Source: Anaeramoeba ignava (Eukaryota > Metamonada > Anaeramoebidae). From it: a stretch of 64,000 nucleotides of DNA. Position numbers and translations under genes: made by a program. The stretch spans positions 332,501 through 396,500 of the forward strand of contig JAPDFW010000147.1 of NCBI GenBank assembly GCA_028826165.1. The letters are read 5' to 3'. Of the stretch, positions 45,441-56,458 are shown one piece after another. A model generated the notes under the pieces. The model saw only the letters and a program-made list of their open reading frames with translations. It ran no database searches and was not told the DNA's origin. How positions within the stretch are numbered: position 1 is the first letter of the stretch; each line of letters begins with the position of its first letter.

Positions 45441-47605
45441 TGGATTGGAGGATTTCCTTCATCATCGAATGCTTTTTTTTTAATATAATTTTTTATCCGA
45501 TTTTTAATATTAATATTAATTTTATAAATGAATTTTTTAAATGAATTTTAATTTTAAAATTTAATTTTATAAATGAATTTTATAAATGAATTTTAATTTT
45601 ATAAATGAATTTTATAAATGAATTTTAATTTTAAAAATGAATTTTATAAATGAATTTTAATTTTAATTTTAATTTTAATTTTAATATTAATTTTATAAAT
45701 GAATTTTAATTTTAATTTTTATCCGATTTTAATTTTAATTTTTTAATTTTAATTTAAATTTTTATCCAATTTTAATTTTATAAATGAATTTTAATTTTAA
45801 ATTTTAATTTTAATTTTAATTTTTAAATGAATTTTAATTTAAATTTTTATCTGATTTTAATTTTAATATCAATTTTAATTTTATAAATTTTTATCCGATT
45901 TTAATTTTTTAAATGAATTTTGATTTTATAAATGAATTTTATAAATGAATTTTAATTTTATAAATAAATTTTAATTTTATAAATGAATTTTAATTTTAAA
46001 AAAAAAATACCTTCAAGATCAACTCTCTTTGTTAACAACTTTTTAACCTTTTTAATATTACCAGCTTTAATATGTTCATGAAGCATACTTTTAGCACCTT
46101 TTTTCATCAAAATTGCACAAACATTTGTATGTTGTTTAAGTTGAGCCAAAGCAAGAGGAGTTAATTTATTAGTATCCAAAAGTTCAACAGAAACACCTTC
46201 ATCAACAAGAAAACGAACAACATCAGCATGACCATTTTCACTAGCATAATGCAAAGCATTTCTGTGTTCTTTTGATGTGATATTGAAATTTATTCGCTCC
46301 GTTTTGAGTACTTTTAATATCCCTAATTGTCCATACTTAGCCGCTACATGAACAGGTGATAATCCGGCTTTATCTTTTGTTAAAATTGTCTTCATGTTCC
46401 CTATTTTTAATAATACTTCTACTGATTTTATACTTCCTTTCATTATCCCAATGTGTATCGGTAGAAATCCTTTGTTATCTGGCTTTTCTAATGGTGGTTT
46501 GTTTCCAGGTTCTAAAAAACTCTCAATACAAGTTCCTGAATCTGAATCTGAATTAGAATCAATAGTCATTGCCCAATGAAGTGGAGTCCTATTATATTAA
46601 TATTGGTATTAATTTTGATTTTGATTATAATTTTATAAATGAATTTTAAATTTAATTTTAATTTTAATTTTATAAATGAATTTTAATTTTGATTTTAATT
46701 TTAATTTTAATTTTATAAATGAATTTTAATTTTAATTTTAATTTTAATTTTAATTTTAATATTAATTTTATAAATGAATTTTGATTTTTAATTTTATAAA
46801 TGAATTTTAATTTTAATTTTAATTTTGTAAATGAATTTTAATTTTAAATTTTGATTTTAATTTTATAAATGAATTTTAATTTTAAATTTAATTTTAATTA
46901 TAAATTTTAATTTTAATTTTAATTTTAATTTTAAATTTAAATGAATTTTAATTTTAATTTTAATTTTTAAATGAATTTTAATTTTTAATTTTAATTTAAA
47001 TTTTTAATTTTAATTTTAATTTTAATTTTAATTTTAATTTTAATTTTAATTTTAATTTTAATTTTAATTTTAATTTTAATTTTAATTTGAATTTTAATTT
47101 TAATATTAATTTTAATTTTAATTTAAATTTAAATTTTAATTTTGATTTTAATTTTAATTTTAATTTTAATTTTAATTTTGATTTTAATATTATAAATGAA
47201 TTTTAATTTGAATTTTAATTTTAATTTTATAAATGAATTTTAATTTTAAATTTGAACTTACCAACCATTAGAATCAACTTCTGTTTGTATTGCCCATTTT
47301 TCAAGAAGAAGTTTTATTGTTTTTGATTGACCCAAACTAGCAGCAATATGTAATGGAGTCATTCCAGTTTTTCCTTCAGATGAATTAATATTTATTCCAT
47401 TTGCAATTAAAAATTCTGCAACTTTAAAATGTCCTGCTCTAATTGAAATATGAAGTGGATTTTGATTCTCTTCATTTTTTGATTCAAGAAAATATGTTGC
47501 AGAATTTGTACTGTTTAAAAAAGTTATTATCCCTTTTAAATCTCCTGTTTGACATAAATTATGAAAACGTGTTGTTGATTGTTGAAGAAGTCTATCGTTT
47601 TGCAT
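41999..47605 (-). CDS. Ankyrin-repeat RhoGEF (DH-PH) protein
   Basis: 1,464 residues from exons 47605-47262, 46588-46011 and 45471-41999. Residues 1-830 hold about 20 ankyrin repeats (for example NPLHISIRAGHFKVAEFLIA, TALHLAAIKGHDKCVRVLLD, TPLDLAVRGFHQTVVEMLIG). About 838-1020 is a Dbl-homology domain: FEILETEKNYVEDVDLLV, then LDLSSVLIKPVQRVTQYPLL, the conserved helix-8 KPxQRxxxYPLL motif. About 1047-1247 is a PH domain with a Ser/Gln-rich insert after its first strand, ending KKSEIEKWKSLFLESIE. The tail is NE/NQ-rich. DH-PH activates Rho-family GTPases on membranes; ankyrins would dock partners. Splice at exon 1-2 restores VDSNGWTPLHWA, a complete repeat. Most of exon 3 is GC-rich. Confidence 0.9.
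45472..46010 (-). repeat. Intron 2 of ankyrin-RhoGEF gene, ATAAATGAATTTTAATTTT words
   Basis: Repeats of ATTTTATAAATGAATTTTA and TTTTAATTTTAA between donor GTATTTTTTT and acceptor AAAAAAAG. Confidence 0.8.
46589..47261 (-). repeat. Intron 1 of ankyrin-RhoGEF gene, same repeat words
   Basis: Shares ATAAATGAATTTTAATTTT with intron 2 of the same gene, unlike introns of other genes, so the two arrays probably have a common source. Confidence 0.8.
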
Positions 47606-48279
47606 TTTATTCTTTTTAAAAAATGAAAAAAAAAATTGGAAAGAAAAAAATGAAAAATAAAAATGGAAAAATTTTATTTTTGATTTTGATTTTGATTTTG
47701 ATTTTCAATTTGATTTTGATTTTGATTTTGATTTTGATTTTGATTTGATTTTGATTTTCAATTTGATTTTGAATTTGATTTTGAATTTTGATTTTGATTT
47801 TGAATTTCATTTTGATTTTGATTTTGATTTTGAATTTGATTTTGATTTTCATTTTGAATTTGAATTTGAATTTGATTTTGATTTTGAATTTGATTTTGAT
47901 TTTGAATTTGATTTTGATTTTGATTTTCAATTTGATTTTGATTTTCAATTTGATTTTGAATTTGATTTTGATTTTGATTTTGATTTTTATTTTGAATTTG
48001 ATTTTGAATTTCATTTTGAATTTTATTTTCAATTTGATTTTGAATTTGATTTTGAATTTGATTTTGATTTTGAATTTGATTTTGATTTTGAATTTGATTT
48101 TGATTTTGATTTTGAATTTGAATTTGATTTTATTTTCATTTCAATTTGATTTGAATTTGAATTTGATTTTGATTTTGATTTTGAATTTTATTTTCAATTT
48201 GATTTTGATTTTGATTTTCAATTTCAATTTCAATTTGAATTTCATTTAATGATTTTGATTTTCATTTTGATTTTGATTC
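47606..48279. repeat. Intergenic GATTTT/GAATTT hexamer array
   Basis: 47690-48270 is nearly pure (TTTTGA)n with AATTTG variants, upstream of the ankyrin-RhoGEF ATG and downstream of the ankyrin-BTB stop. Open frames here (FDFDFD, KIKIKI) are repeat artefacts. Confidence 0.75.
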
Positions 48280-51200
48280 CTACTTCAAATTTCTAGAATT
48301 GGAAAAATCAAGTAAATATGAATCGAAAATTGATTTTGGATTTAATTGATAATAATCTTTTAAATCATCATATTCTTCAATATTCCGATTTGTTAAGTTT
48401 GTATCTTCAATTTTATCATGATAAAGAAAATAAATTAATTGATTAATTGTTTCAAATGATTTTTTTGAATAATCATGAACTTGATTTGATGAATCATTAA
48501 AATTTAATTGAAACATTGCTTTAAATAAATCACTTCTTATTATCAAAATTAATTTATGAACTTTAATTTCTTTTTCTTCAACAATTATTGTAAAATCTTT
48601 GGTTTCATTTTTTTCATAAAATTTCCCAAAATCTCTCATTATTCCTCTTATTCCTTCTTTCTGTTTAATCCAATTCATATCAAATCCATTTTCTTTCAAT
48701 AATTCATAAATTAATAGATTTTCTTTTTCATCTTCATTTTCTTTTTCATTTTCTTTTTGATTTTTCTTTTTCTTTTGAGTTTGATTTTGAGTTTGATTTT
48801 GATTTTGAGTTTGATTTAGCCTTTCAATCTGTTTCGAAAGTAATTGATTTTCTATATTTTCTTTGTTTTTATTCTTTGAATATATATGATGACTTGAATC
48901 AAATGTTGATTTAATTGTAGTTAATTTATTATTAAATTTTTCAATAAATTTATCAAAATTGACATATCCAGTATAAAGAAAATTTAATGCAAATTCAATA
49001 ATTTCTTTTGGTTTTCTTCTGCAAATATTGATAAATCTTGTTAAAATTGTTAGATTATTATCAAATCTTATTAATAAAATTTGTTTATGAGCTTTAATTA
49101 TTTGACCATCATTACTTTTAATTTCAATATCTTTAAATTCATCTGATTTCAAAAAATTGTTTAAATCATCACTAAATGAATAAATTTTCGAAAATATCTT
49201 AATCATTTCTTGACTGATATGATTTTTATTCAATTCGAAAATATTCAAATCTCTCATCAATAGAATTTTGATTTCATTTGATAAATTGTTTTTTGAGGCA
49301 ACACGTAAAGGTGTTTCAAACGATTCATTTGTTGAATCAATATTAGAACCTCTAGAAATTAATAATTCAATAATTTCTTTTGGGTATTTATTTTCCAGAG
49401 CTGAATGTAAAGGTATTTCTTTTTTATCGTTTTTTGAATTGACATCAGATCCTTTGGAAATTAATAATTTAATAATTTCATTTGGATATTGGTTTTTCAA
49501 AGCATAATGCAAAGGTATTTCTTTATCATCTATTTTTGAATTAAGATCAGAACCTTTGGAAATTAATAATTCAATAACCTCTTTTGAATTTCGATATTTC
49601 AAAGAAAAATATAAAGGTGTCTCGTTTAAACTGTTTTTTGAATTAATATCAAATCTCTTTGGAATTAATAGTTCAATAATTTCTTTTGAGTAATTATTTC
49701 TCAAACCAATATATAAAGGTATTTCATTTTGATTGTTTTTTAAATTAAGATTGGATTTTTTTGGAATTAATAATTCAATAATTTGATTTGAATATCCATT
49801 TTCCAAAGCATAATGCAGAGGTATTTCGTTCCATTTGTTTTTTGAATTAATATCAGATCCTTTGGAAATTAGTAATTCAATAATTTCTTTTGAGTAATTA
49901 TTTCTCAAAGCAATATATAAAGGTATTTCATTTTGATTATTTTTTAAGTTAATATCAAATTCATTTAAAATTAATAATTTAATAATTTCATTGGATAATT
50001 GAGTTTTCAAAGCAATATGTAAAGGTATTTCATTCAATTTGTTTTTTGAATTAAGATCAGAACCTTTGGAAATTAATAACTCAATAATTTCTTTTGGATA
50101 TTTATTTTCTAAAGCAAAATTCAAAGGTATTTCATTCCATATGTTTTTTGAATTGACATCAGATTCTTTGGAAATTAATAATTCAATAATTTCATTTGGA
50201 TATTTATTTTTCAAAGCAATATGTAAAGGTATTTCTTTTTCATTATTTTTGGAATTAAAATCAGATCCTTTGGAAATTAATAATTCAATAATTTCATTTG
50301 AATATTTATTCGTCAAAGCAATATGTAAAGGTATTCCATCCTGATCATTTTTTGAATTAAAATCGGAACCTTTTAAAATTAATAATTTAATAATTTGATT
50401 TGAATATTTATTTCTCAAAGCATAATGCAGAGGTATTTCATTCCATTTGTTTTTTGAATTAATATCAGATCCTTTGGAAATTAATAATTCAATAATTTTA
50501 TTTGAATATTGATTTTGTAAAGCAATATCTAAAGGTATTTCATCTTGATTATTTTTTGAATTAATATCAGAACCTTTAGAAATTAATAATTCAATAATTT
50601 CATTTGGATATTTATTTTTTAAAGCAATATGTAAAGGTATTTCATTCCAATAATTATATAAATTAAGATCAGAACCTTTGGAAATTAATAATTCAATAAT
50701 TTCGTTTGGATATTTATTTTCCAAAGCAATATGTAAAGGTATTTCATTCCATTTGTTTTTTGAATTAATATCAGAACCTTTGGAAATTAATTTAATAATT
50801 TCGTTTGGATATTTATTCGTCAAAGCAATATGTAGAGGTATTTCATTCCATTTGTTTTTTGAATTAAGATCAGAACCTTTGGAAATTAATAGTTCAATAA
50901 TTTCATTTGGATATTTATTTTTCAAAGCAATATTTAAAGGTGTTTCATTTTGATTATTTTTTAAATTAATATCAGAACCTTTGGAAATTAATAATTCAAT
51001 AACTTCTTTTGGATATTGGTTTTTTAAGGCATAATATAAAGGTATTTCATTTTGATTATTTTTTGAATTAAGATCAGAACCTTTGGAAATTATTAATTTA
51101 ATAACTTGATTTGTATTTTGATTTTCCAAAGCAATATGTAAAGGTGTCTCGTTTTCATAATTTTTTGAATTAATATCAGAACCTTTGGAAATTAATAATT

Positions 51201-53121
51201 CAATAACTTCATTTGGATATTTATTTTTCAAAACATAATGTAAAGGTATTTCATTTTGATTATTTTTTGAATTAATATCAGAACCTTTGGAAATTAATAA
51301 TTCAATAACTTCATTTGAATATTGATTTTGTAAAGCAATATCTAAAGGTGTTTCATTTTGATTATTTTTTGAATTAATATCAGATTCTTTTAAAATTAAT
51401 AATTCAATAACTTCTTTTGGATATTTATTTTGTAAAGCAATATGTAAAGGTATTTCATTTTGATTATTTTTTGAATTAATATCAGAACCTTTGGAAATTA
51501 ATAATTTAATAACTTCTTTTGGATATTGATTTTCCAAAGCAATATGTAAAGGTATTTCATCTTGATTATTTTTTGAATTAATATTAGATTCTTTAGAAAT
51601 TAATAATTCAATAATTTCTTTTGAATATTGATTTTCCAAAGCAATATGTAAAGGTATTTCATTTCCATTATTTTTTGAATTAAGATCAGAACCTTTGTAA
51701 ATTAATAATTCAATAACTTCATGTGAATAATGATTTTTCAAAGCAATATTTAAAGGTATTTCATTTTGATTATTTTTTAAATTAATATCAGAACCTTTGG
51801 AAATTAATAATTCAATAACTTCATGTGAATTTCTATTTTTCAAAGCAATATTTAAAGGTATTTCATTTTCATCATTTTTTAAATTAACATCAGATCCTTT
51901 AGAAATTAATAATTCAATAATCTCTTTTGGATATTTATTTTTCAAAGCAATATCTAAAGGTATTTCATTTCCATTGCTTTTTGAATTAATATCAGATCCT
52001 TTTAAAATTAATAATTCAATAATTTCTTTTGGATATTGGTTTTGTAAAGCAATATGTAAAGGTATTTCATTTTGATTATTTTTGGAATTAAGATCAGAAC
52101 CTTTGGAAATTAATAATAAAATAATCTCTTTGGGATATTTATTTGTCAAGGAATAATGTAAAGGTATTTCATTTTGATTATTTTTTGAGTTAATATTGGA
52201 TCCATTAGAAATTAATAATTTAATAACTTGATTTGAATATTTTTTTCTCAAAGCATAATCTAAAGGTGTTTCGTTCCAATAATTTTTTGAATTAATATTA
52301 GAACCTTTGGAAATTAATAATTCAATAATTTCTTTTGGATAATTATTTTGTAAAGCAATATGTAAAGGTGTTTCATTTAGATTATTTTTTGAATTAATAT
52401 TAGAATCTTTGGAAATTAATAATTCAATAATTTCTTTTGGATATTGATTTCTCAAAGCAATATGTAAAGGTATTTCATTTTCATTATTGTTGGAATTAAT
52501 ATCAGAACCATTTAAAATTAATAGTTCAATAATTTCATTTGAATATTGATGTTGTAAAGCAATATGTAAAGGTATTTCATTCCAATCATTTTTTGAATTA
52601 ATATCAGAACCATTTAAAATTAATAATTCAATAATTTCATTTGAATATTGATTTTGTAAAGCATAATGTAAAGGTATTTTATTTAGATAATTTTTTGAAT
52701 TAAGATCAGAATCTTTAGAAATTAATAATTCAATAATTTCATTTGGATTTTGATATTGTAAAGCAATATGTAAAGGTATTTCATTTTGATTATTTTTTGA
52801 ATTAATATTAGAACCTTTGGAAATTAATAATTTAATAATTTCTTTTGGATATTGGTGTTGTAAAGCTGAATGTAAAGAATTGTTTCCATTTTTATCAATC
52901 CAATTTAAGTTAGTTTCTTTTTCAATAAGTTTTTGGATCATTTCTTTTGTTGAATTTTGTTCAAATGCATAATTTAGAAAAGGTTTACTTCCTTTTTCAA
53001 TTTGTTCTGTTGTTTTCAAAGTTGGAATTGAATCAAAAAATTTAATATTGTTTTTTTGGATTTCAAAATAGATTTCATAAACTTCATAAATTTGTATTGA
53101 TTTTGTGTTGTTTTGATTCAT
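48280..53121 (-). CDS. Giant ankyrin-repeat protein with two C-terminal BTB domains, copy 1
   Basis: 1,613 residues, intronless. The ATG at 53121 (MNQNNTKS) is chosen because copy 2 starts there and upstream codons belong to the SLC44 terminal exon. After a 110-residue head there are about 36 tandem repeats of a 34-residue ankyrin unit (EIPLHIALQNQYPKEIIELL then ISKGSDINSKNNQN). One residue is extra between the helices compared with the usual 33. The C-terminus has two BTB/POZ domains: FKDIEIKSNDGQIIKAHKQI and DFTIIVEEKEIKVHKLILII, separated by an NQ spacer. BTB domains dimerise or bind Cullin-3; ankyrins capture clients, so a ubiquitin-ligase adaptor is plausible but inferred. Confidence 0.85.
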   Translation of the reverse strand: MNQNNTKSIQIYEVYEIYFEIQKNNIKFFDSIPTLKTTEQIEKGSKPFLNYAFEQNSTKEMIQKLIEKETNLNWIDKNGNNSLHSALQHQYPKEIIKLLISKGSNINSKNNQNEIPLHIALQYQNPNEIIELLISKDSDLNSKNYLNKIPLHYALQNQYSNEIIELLILNGSDINSKNDWNEIPLHIALQHQYSNEIIELLILNGSDINSNNNENEIPLHIALRNQYPKEIIELLISKDSNINSKNNLNETPLHIALQNNYPKEIIELLISKGSNINSKNYWNETPLDYALRKKYSNQVIKLLISNGSNINSKNNQNEIPLHYSLTNKYPKEIILLLISKGSDLNSKNNQNEIPLHIALQNQYPKEIIELLILKGSDINSKSNGNEIPLDIALKNKYPKEIIELLISKGSDVNLKNDENEIPLNIALKNRNSHEVIELLISKGSDINLKNNQNEIPLNIALKNHYSHEVIELLIYKGSDLNSKNNGNEIPLHIALENQYSKEIIELLISKESNINSKNNQDEIPLHIALENQYPKEVIKLLISKGSDINSKNNQNEIPLHIALQNKYPKEVIELLILKESDINSKNNQNETPLDIALQNQYSNEVIELLISKGSDINSKNNQNEIPLHYVLKNKYPNEVIELLISKGSDINSKNYENETPLHIALENQNTNQVIKLIISKGSDLNSKNNQNEIPLYYALKNQYPKEVIELLISKGSDINLKNNQNETPLNIALKNKYPNEIIELLISKGSDLNSKNKWNEIPLHIALTNKYPNEIIKLISKGSDINSKNKWNEIPLHIALENKYPNEIIELLISKGSDLNLYNYWNEIPLHIALKNKYPNEIIELLISKGSDINSKNNQDEIPLDIALQNQYSNKIIELLISKGSDINSKNKWNEIPLHYALRNKYSNQIIKLLILKGSDFNSKNDQDGIPLHIALTNKYSNEIIELLISKGSDFNSKNNEKEIPLHIALKNKYPNEIIELLISKESDVNSKNIWNEIPLNFALENKYPKEIIELLISKGSDLNSKNKLNEIPLHIALKTQLSNEIIKLLILNEFDINLKNNQNEIPLYIALRNNYSKEIIELLISKGSDINSKNKWNEIPLHYALENGYSNQIIELLIPKKSNLNLKNNQNEIPLYIGLRNNYSKEIIELLIPKRFDINSKNSLNETPLYFSLKYRNSKEVIELLISKGSDLNSKIDDKEIPLHYALKNQYPNEIIKLLISKGSDVNSKNDKKEIPLHSALENKYPKEIIELLISRGSNIDSTNESFETPLRVASKNNLSNEIKILLMRDLNIFELNKNHISQEMIKIFSKIYSFSDDLNNFLKSDEFKDIEIKSNDGQIIKAHKQILLIRFDNNLTILTRFINICRRKPKEIIEFALNFLYTGYVNFDKFIEKFNNKLTTIKSTFDSSHHIYSKNKNKENIENQLLSKQIERLNQTQNQNQTQNQTQKKKKNQKENEKENEDEKENLLIYELLKENGFDMNWIKQKEGIRGIMRDFGKFYEKNETKDFTIIVEEKEIKVHKLILIIRSDLFKAMFQLNFNDSSNQVHDYSKKSFETINQLIYFLYHDKIEDTNLTNRNIEEYDDLKDYYQLNPKSIFDSYLLDFSNSRNLK

Positions 53122-53218
53122 TTTTAATTTAAATTTTTGTTTAAAAAAATGAAAAGGAAAAAAATGAAAAGAAGGAAAAAAAGGAAAAAAAATAAAAAAA
53201 AAGGAAAAAAAATTTGAA

Positions 53219-55978
53219 TTAAAAACGGAATTTATAAGTTGAACGAAGTTTTTCAGAAAGATTTGGATCAAGTTCTTGAATAACTTCTGGTGCTTCTGCA
53301 AAACAAACAAAGAAAGTTGTAACTCCTGAAGTAACAGTTTCTCTGTTATTTTTTTTTTTAAATTAAAATTTTTAAATTAAATTAAAAAATTTATCTGAAA
53401 TTAAAAAATAAAAAATTAAAAATTTACAAAACAACCAATGAAATAAACAAAGCAATTAATAAAGATATTAAACTAAAAGCAATCCAAATTTTATCATGAT
53501 TAAAAGCAAAATAAGTGATAATTCCTGAAATAATTCCTGCAAATATTCCTGTAGAAATAGCTGCCATATTAACTACTCCATTAATTAAATCATCATTTAT
53601 TAAAGCATTTAATCCTCTTTCTTTGAATAAATTAAATGTTTTCTTTGATGCTTGAAGGAAATTGATTCCATAAATTGAGATATAAGCATAAGCAAATTGA
53701 TTGAACTATTTTTTATAATAAAATTTAAAATAAAATTTAAAATTAAAATTTGAATTAAAATTAAAATTTGAATTAAAATTAAAATTAAAATTAAAATCAA
53801 ATTTAAAATCAAATTTAAAATTAAATTTAAAATTAAAAAAATCAAAATTAAAATTTAAATCAAATTAAATCAAAATCAAATTCAAATTAAATCAAAATCA
53901 ATTTTAAATAAAATAAATACAAATTCAGCTAGCCAGTCTAAACAATTCAAAAAGCAAAGACATATGCATTTCAAAAAATCATTATCATTACTTTCACTTA
54001 CTCGTACAATCCATCTAAGTGTTTTTATAATTGCAACAATTAAAGAACCAACACAAATTGATCCAAAAGAGTAAGTAATTGCTCTTTTAAATGATTGAAA
54101 AGTTGGATCTTTGGGCATATTTCCCTTCAAGAAATCTTAATTTTTAAATTTGAATTTTAAATTTTAATTTTAATTTTAATTTTGAATTGAATTTGAATTA
54201 CAATAACTAGCATAAGTTCCACTTGATGTTGTATGAATAAGATTTGTAATTACTCCACTTGTCCAAAAATAAGAAAAAACAATATAAATTGCCCAATATT
54301 TACTACTGATATTATAAGTAACAATAGCAACATAAATCCATGCAAAAGTCCATGCAATTTGAAGAACAACTCCAAAAAGAAATGCAATTGTGATCTTAAT
54401 TTCAAATTATTTTATTTCAATTTATTTTATTTCAATTAATTTTATTCCAATTTATTTTATTCCAAATTATTTTATTCCAAATTTATTTTATTCCAAATTA
54501 TTTTATTTCAAATTATTTTATTTCAAATTATTTTATTTCAAATTATTTTATTTTAAATTATATTATTTCAAATTATTTTATTTTAAATTATTTTATTTTA
54601 AATTATTTTATTTTAAATTATTTTATTTCAAATTATTTTATTCCAATTTATTTTATTTTAAATTATTTTATTCCAAATTAATTTATTTCAAATTATTTTA
54701 TTTCAAATTATTTTATTCTAAATTATTTTATTTTAATTTATTTTATTTTAAATTATTTTATTTCAAATTATTTTATTCCAAATTATTTTATTCCAAATTA
54801 TTTTATTTCAAATTATTTTATTCCAAATTATTTTATTTCAAATTAATTTATTTCAAATTATTTTATTTCAAATTATTTTATTTCAAATTATTTTATTCCA
54901 ATTTATTTTATTCTAAATTTAATTACCATTGCTGGATATTTTTGAAGAGTTTTTGTAACATAAACTAATAAAACAGCTGAAAATGGTATTCTTTTTGCCC
55001 AAACTCGATAAAGAATAATTGAAATAATAAAGCAAAAAAGAAAAATTATTCCTCCAACAACAGATCCTAAAACAAACATTGCAATAGCAAGAAGTCCAGT
55101 AAAAACAATTCCCTTAAAAGATTTTAATTTAAATTTTAATTTTAATTTTAATTTTAATTTTAATTTTAATTTTAATTTTATTTTTAATTTTGATTTTAAT
55201 TTTAATTTTAATTTTAATTTTAATTTTAATTTAAATTTTATTTTTAATTTTAATTTTAATTTCAATTTTAATTTAATTTTAATTTTAATTTTAATTTTAA
55301 TTTTAATTTTAATTTTAATTTTAATTTTTAATTTACAGCAATAAAAGTAAATTTAATCAATCCTTTTGCATATTTTTTCATTAATTGAATCCAAAAAAAT
55401 GCACCAATAACACCACAAACCATTGAAAGAATTAAAACAATCAAAACATATTTTCCAGAATAACTTCTATCAGAATCATTATTATAATCAGTTGAATTTG
55501 ATTTAAATCTTGTAGTAACAACAAATAAAACAACTAAATGTGCAATAAAAAGAAAAAAAGCCCAAACATCATTAAATTTTGGTTTTTTGAATTTATCTCC
55601 AAGATCATTTTCATCAACATTTGAATCTGAAGTTTGTTTGTGTGGTTTTTCAATATCTTGAATCATTTGTTCATTCATTTGATTTTCTTGCTCATAAAAT
55701 GGTTGATTCATTTGATTCATTTGTGGTTGTTGTTGATAATATTGTTGATTCATTTGGTTCATTTGTGGTTGTTGATAAAATGGTTGATTCATTTGATTCA
55801 TTTGATTCATTTGTGGTTGTTGTTGATAATATTGTTGATTCATTTGATTCATTTGTGGTTGTTGTTGATAAAATGGTTGTTGTGGATTCATTTGTGGTTG
55901 TTCTTGATCCAATTCTTGTTCTGTATTCAATTCAGTTGTTTGAAATTCATCTTCTGTTGTAATATTTTGATGACTCAT
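53219..55978 (-). CDS. Choline transporter-like protein (SLC44/CTL/Pns1), copy 1
   Basis: 545 residues; exons 55978-55337, 55112-54927, 54394-54202, 54135-53921, 53705-53428 and 53342-53219. Cytosolic N-terminus of Gln/Met/Asn/Tyr repeats (QQPQMNQMNQ), then KPKFNDVWAFFLFIAHLVVL, the family's first helix. Later motifs in CTL order: YRVWAKRIPFSAVLL; WAIYIVFSYFWTSGVITNLI; GTYASYYF; RAITYSFGSICVGSLIVAII; FNQFAYAYISIYGINFLQAS; and FFVCFAEAPEVIQELDP. About ten helices, plasma or organelle membrane; transports choline/ethanolamine in characterised relatives. Intron 2 is a TTTTATTTCAAATTA array. Upstream partner of the ankyrin-BTB gene in a duplicated pair. Confidence 0.93.
54395..54926 (-). repeat. 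SLC44 copy 1 intron 2, 15-bp TTTTATTTCAAATTA array
   Basis: About 35 units; same array with similar length in copy 2 (63085-63535), so it predates the segmental duplication. Confidence 0.85.
55113..55336 (-). repeat. SLC44 copy 1 intron 1, AATTTT hexamer array
   Basis: (TTTTAA)n on plus; homologous to 63722-64000 in copy 2. Confidence 0.8.
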
Positions 55979-56458
55979 TTTTTGTTGCTTTTTTTTTTTA
56001 ATTTTTTAAAAAAGAAAAAAAAAATGAATTTTTTATTTTGGAATTTTTTTATTTTTTGTTTTTTGAAGAAGCAAAAAATTAATTAATTAAAAATTAATTA
56101 AAAATTAATTAAAAATTAATTAAAAATTAATTAAAAATTGATTAAAAATTAATTAAAAATTGATTAAAAATTAATTAAAAATTAATTAAAAATTGATTAA
56201 AAATTGATTAAAAATTAATTAAAAATTAATTAAAAATTGATTAAAAATTAATTAAAAATTAATTAAAAATTGATTAAAAATTGATTAAAAATTAATTAAA
56301 AATTGATTAAAAATTAATTAAAAATTAATTAAAAATTAATTAAAGATTGATTAAAAATTAATTAAAAATTAATTAAAAATTGATTAAAAATTAATTAAAA
56401 ATTAATTAAAAATTGATTAAAAATTGATTAATTAAAAAAAAGTGGAAAAAAAAAAAGA
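55979..56458. repeat. Intergenic region with 11-bp ATTAATTAAAA/ATTGATTAAAA array
   Basis: T-rich start region of SLC44 copy 1, then 56078-56435 is a tandem ATTAATTAAAA/ATTGATTAAAA array. TTCCACTTTTTTTT (minus) immediately follows the ankyrin-BTB copy 2 stop. This spacer is the junction of the two duplicated blocks. Confidence 0.7.

Noticed and set aside
47616-48249. Long overlapping frames (FDFDFD, KIKIKI) on both strands
   Set aside because: Hexamer array between genes; all three frames are open because the unit has no stop.
53122-53310. Longer N-terminus for ankyrin-BTB copy 1
   Set aside because: Codons past 53219 are the SLC44 terminal exon, and copy 2 supports the start at MNQNNTKS.
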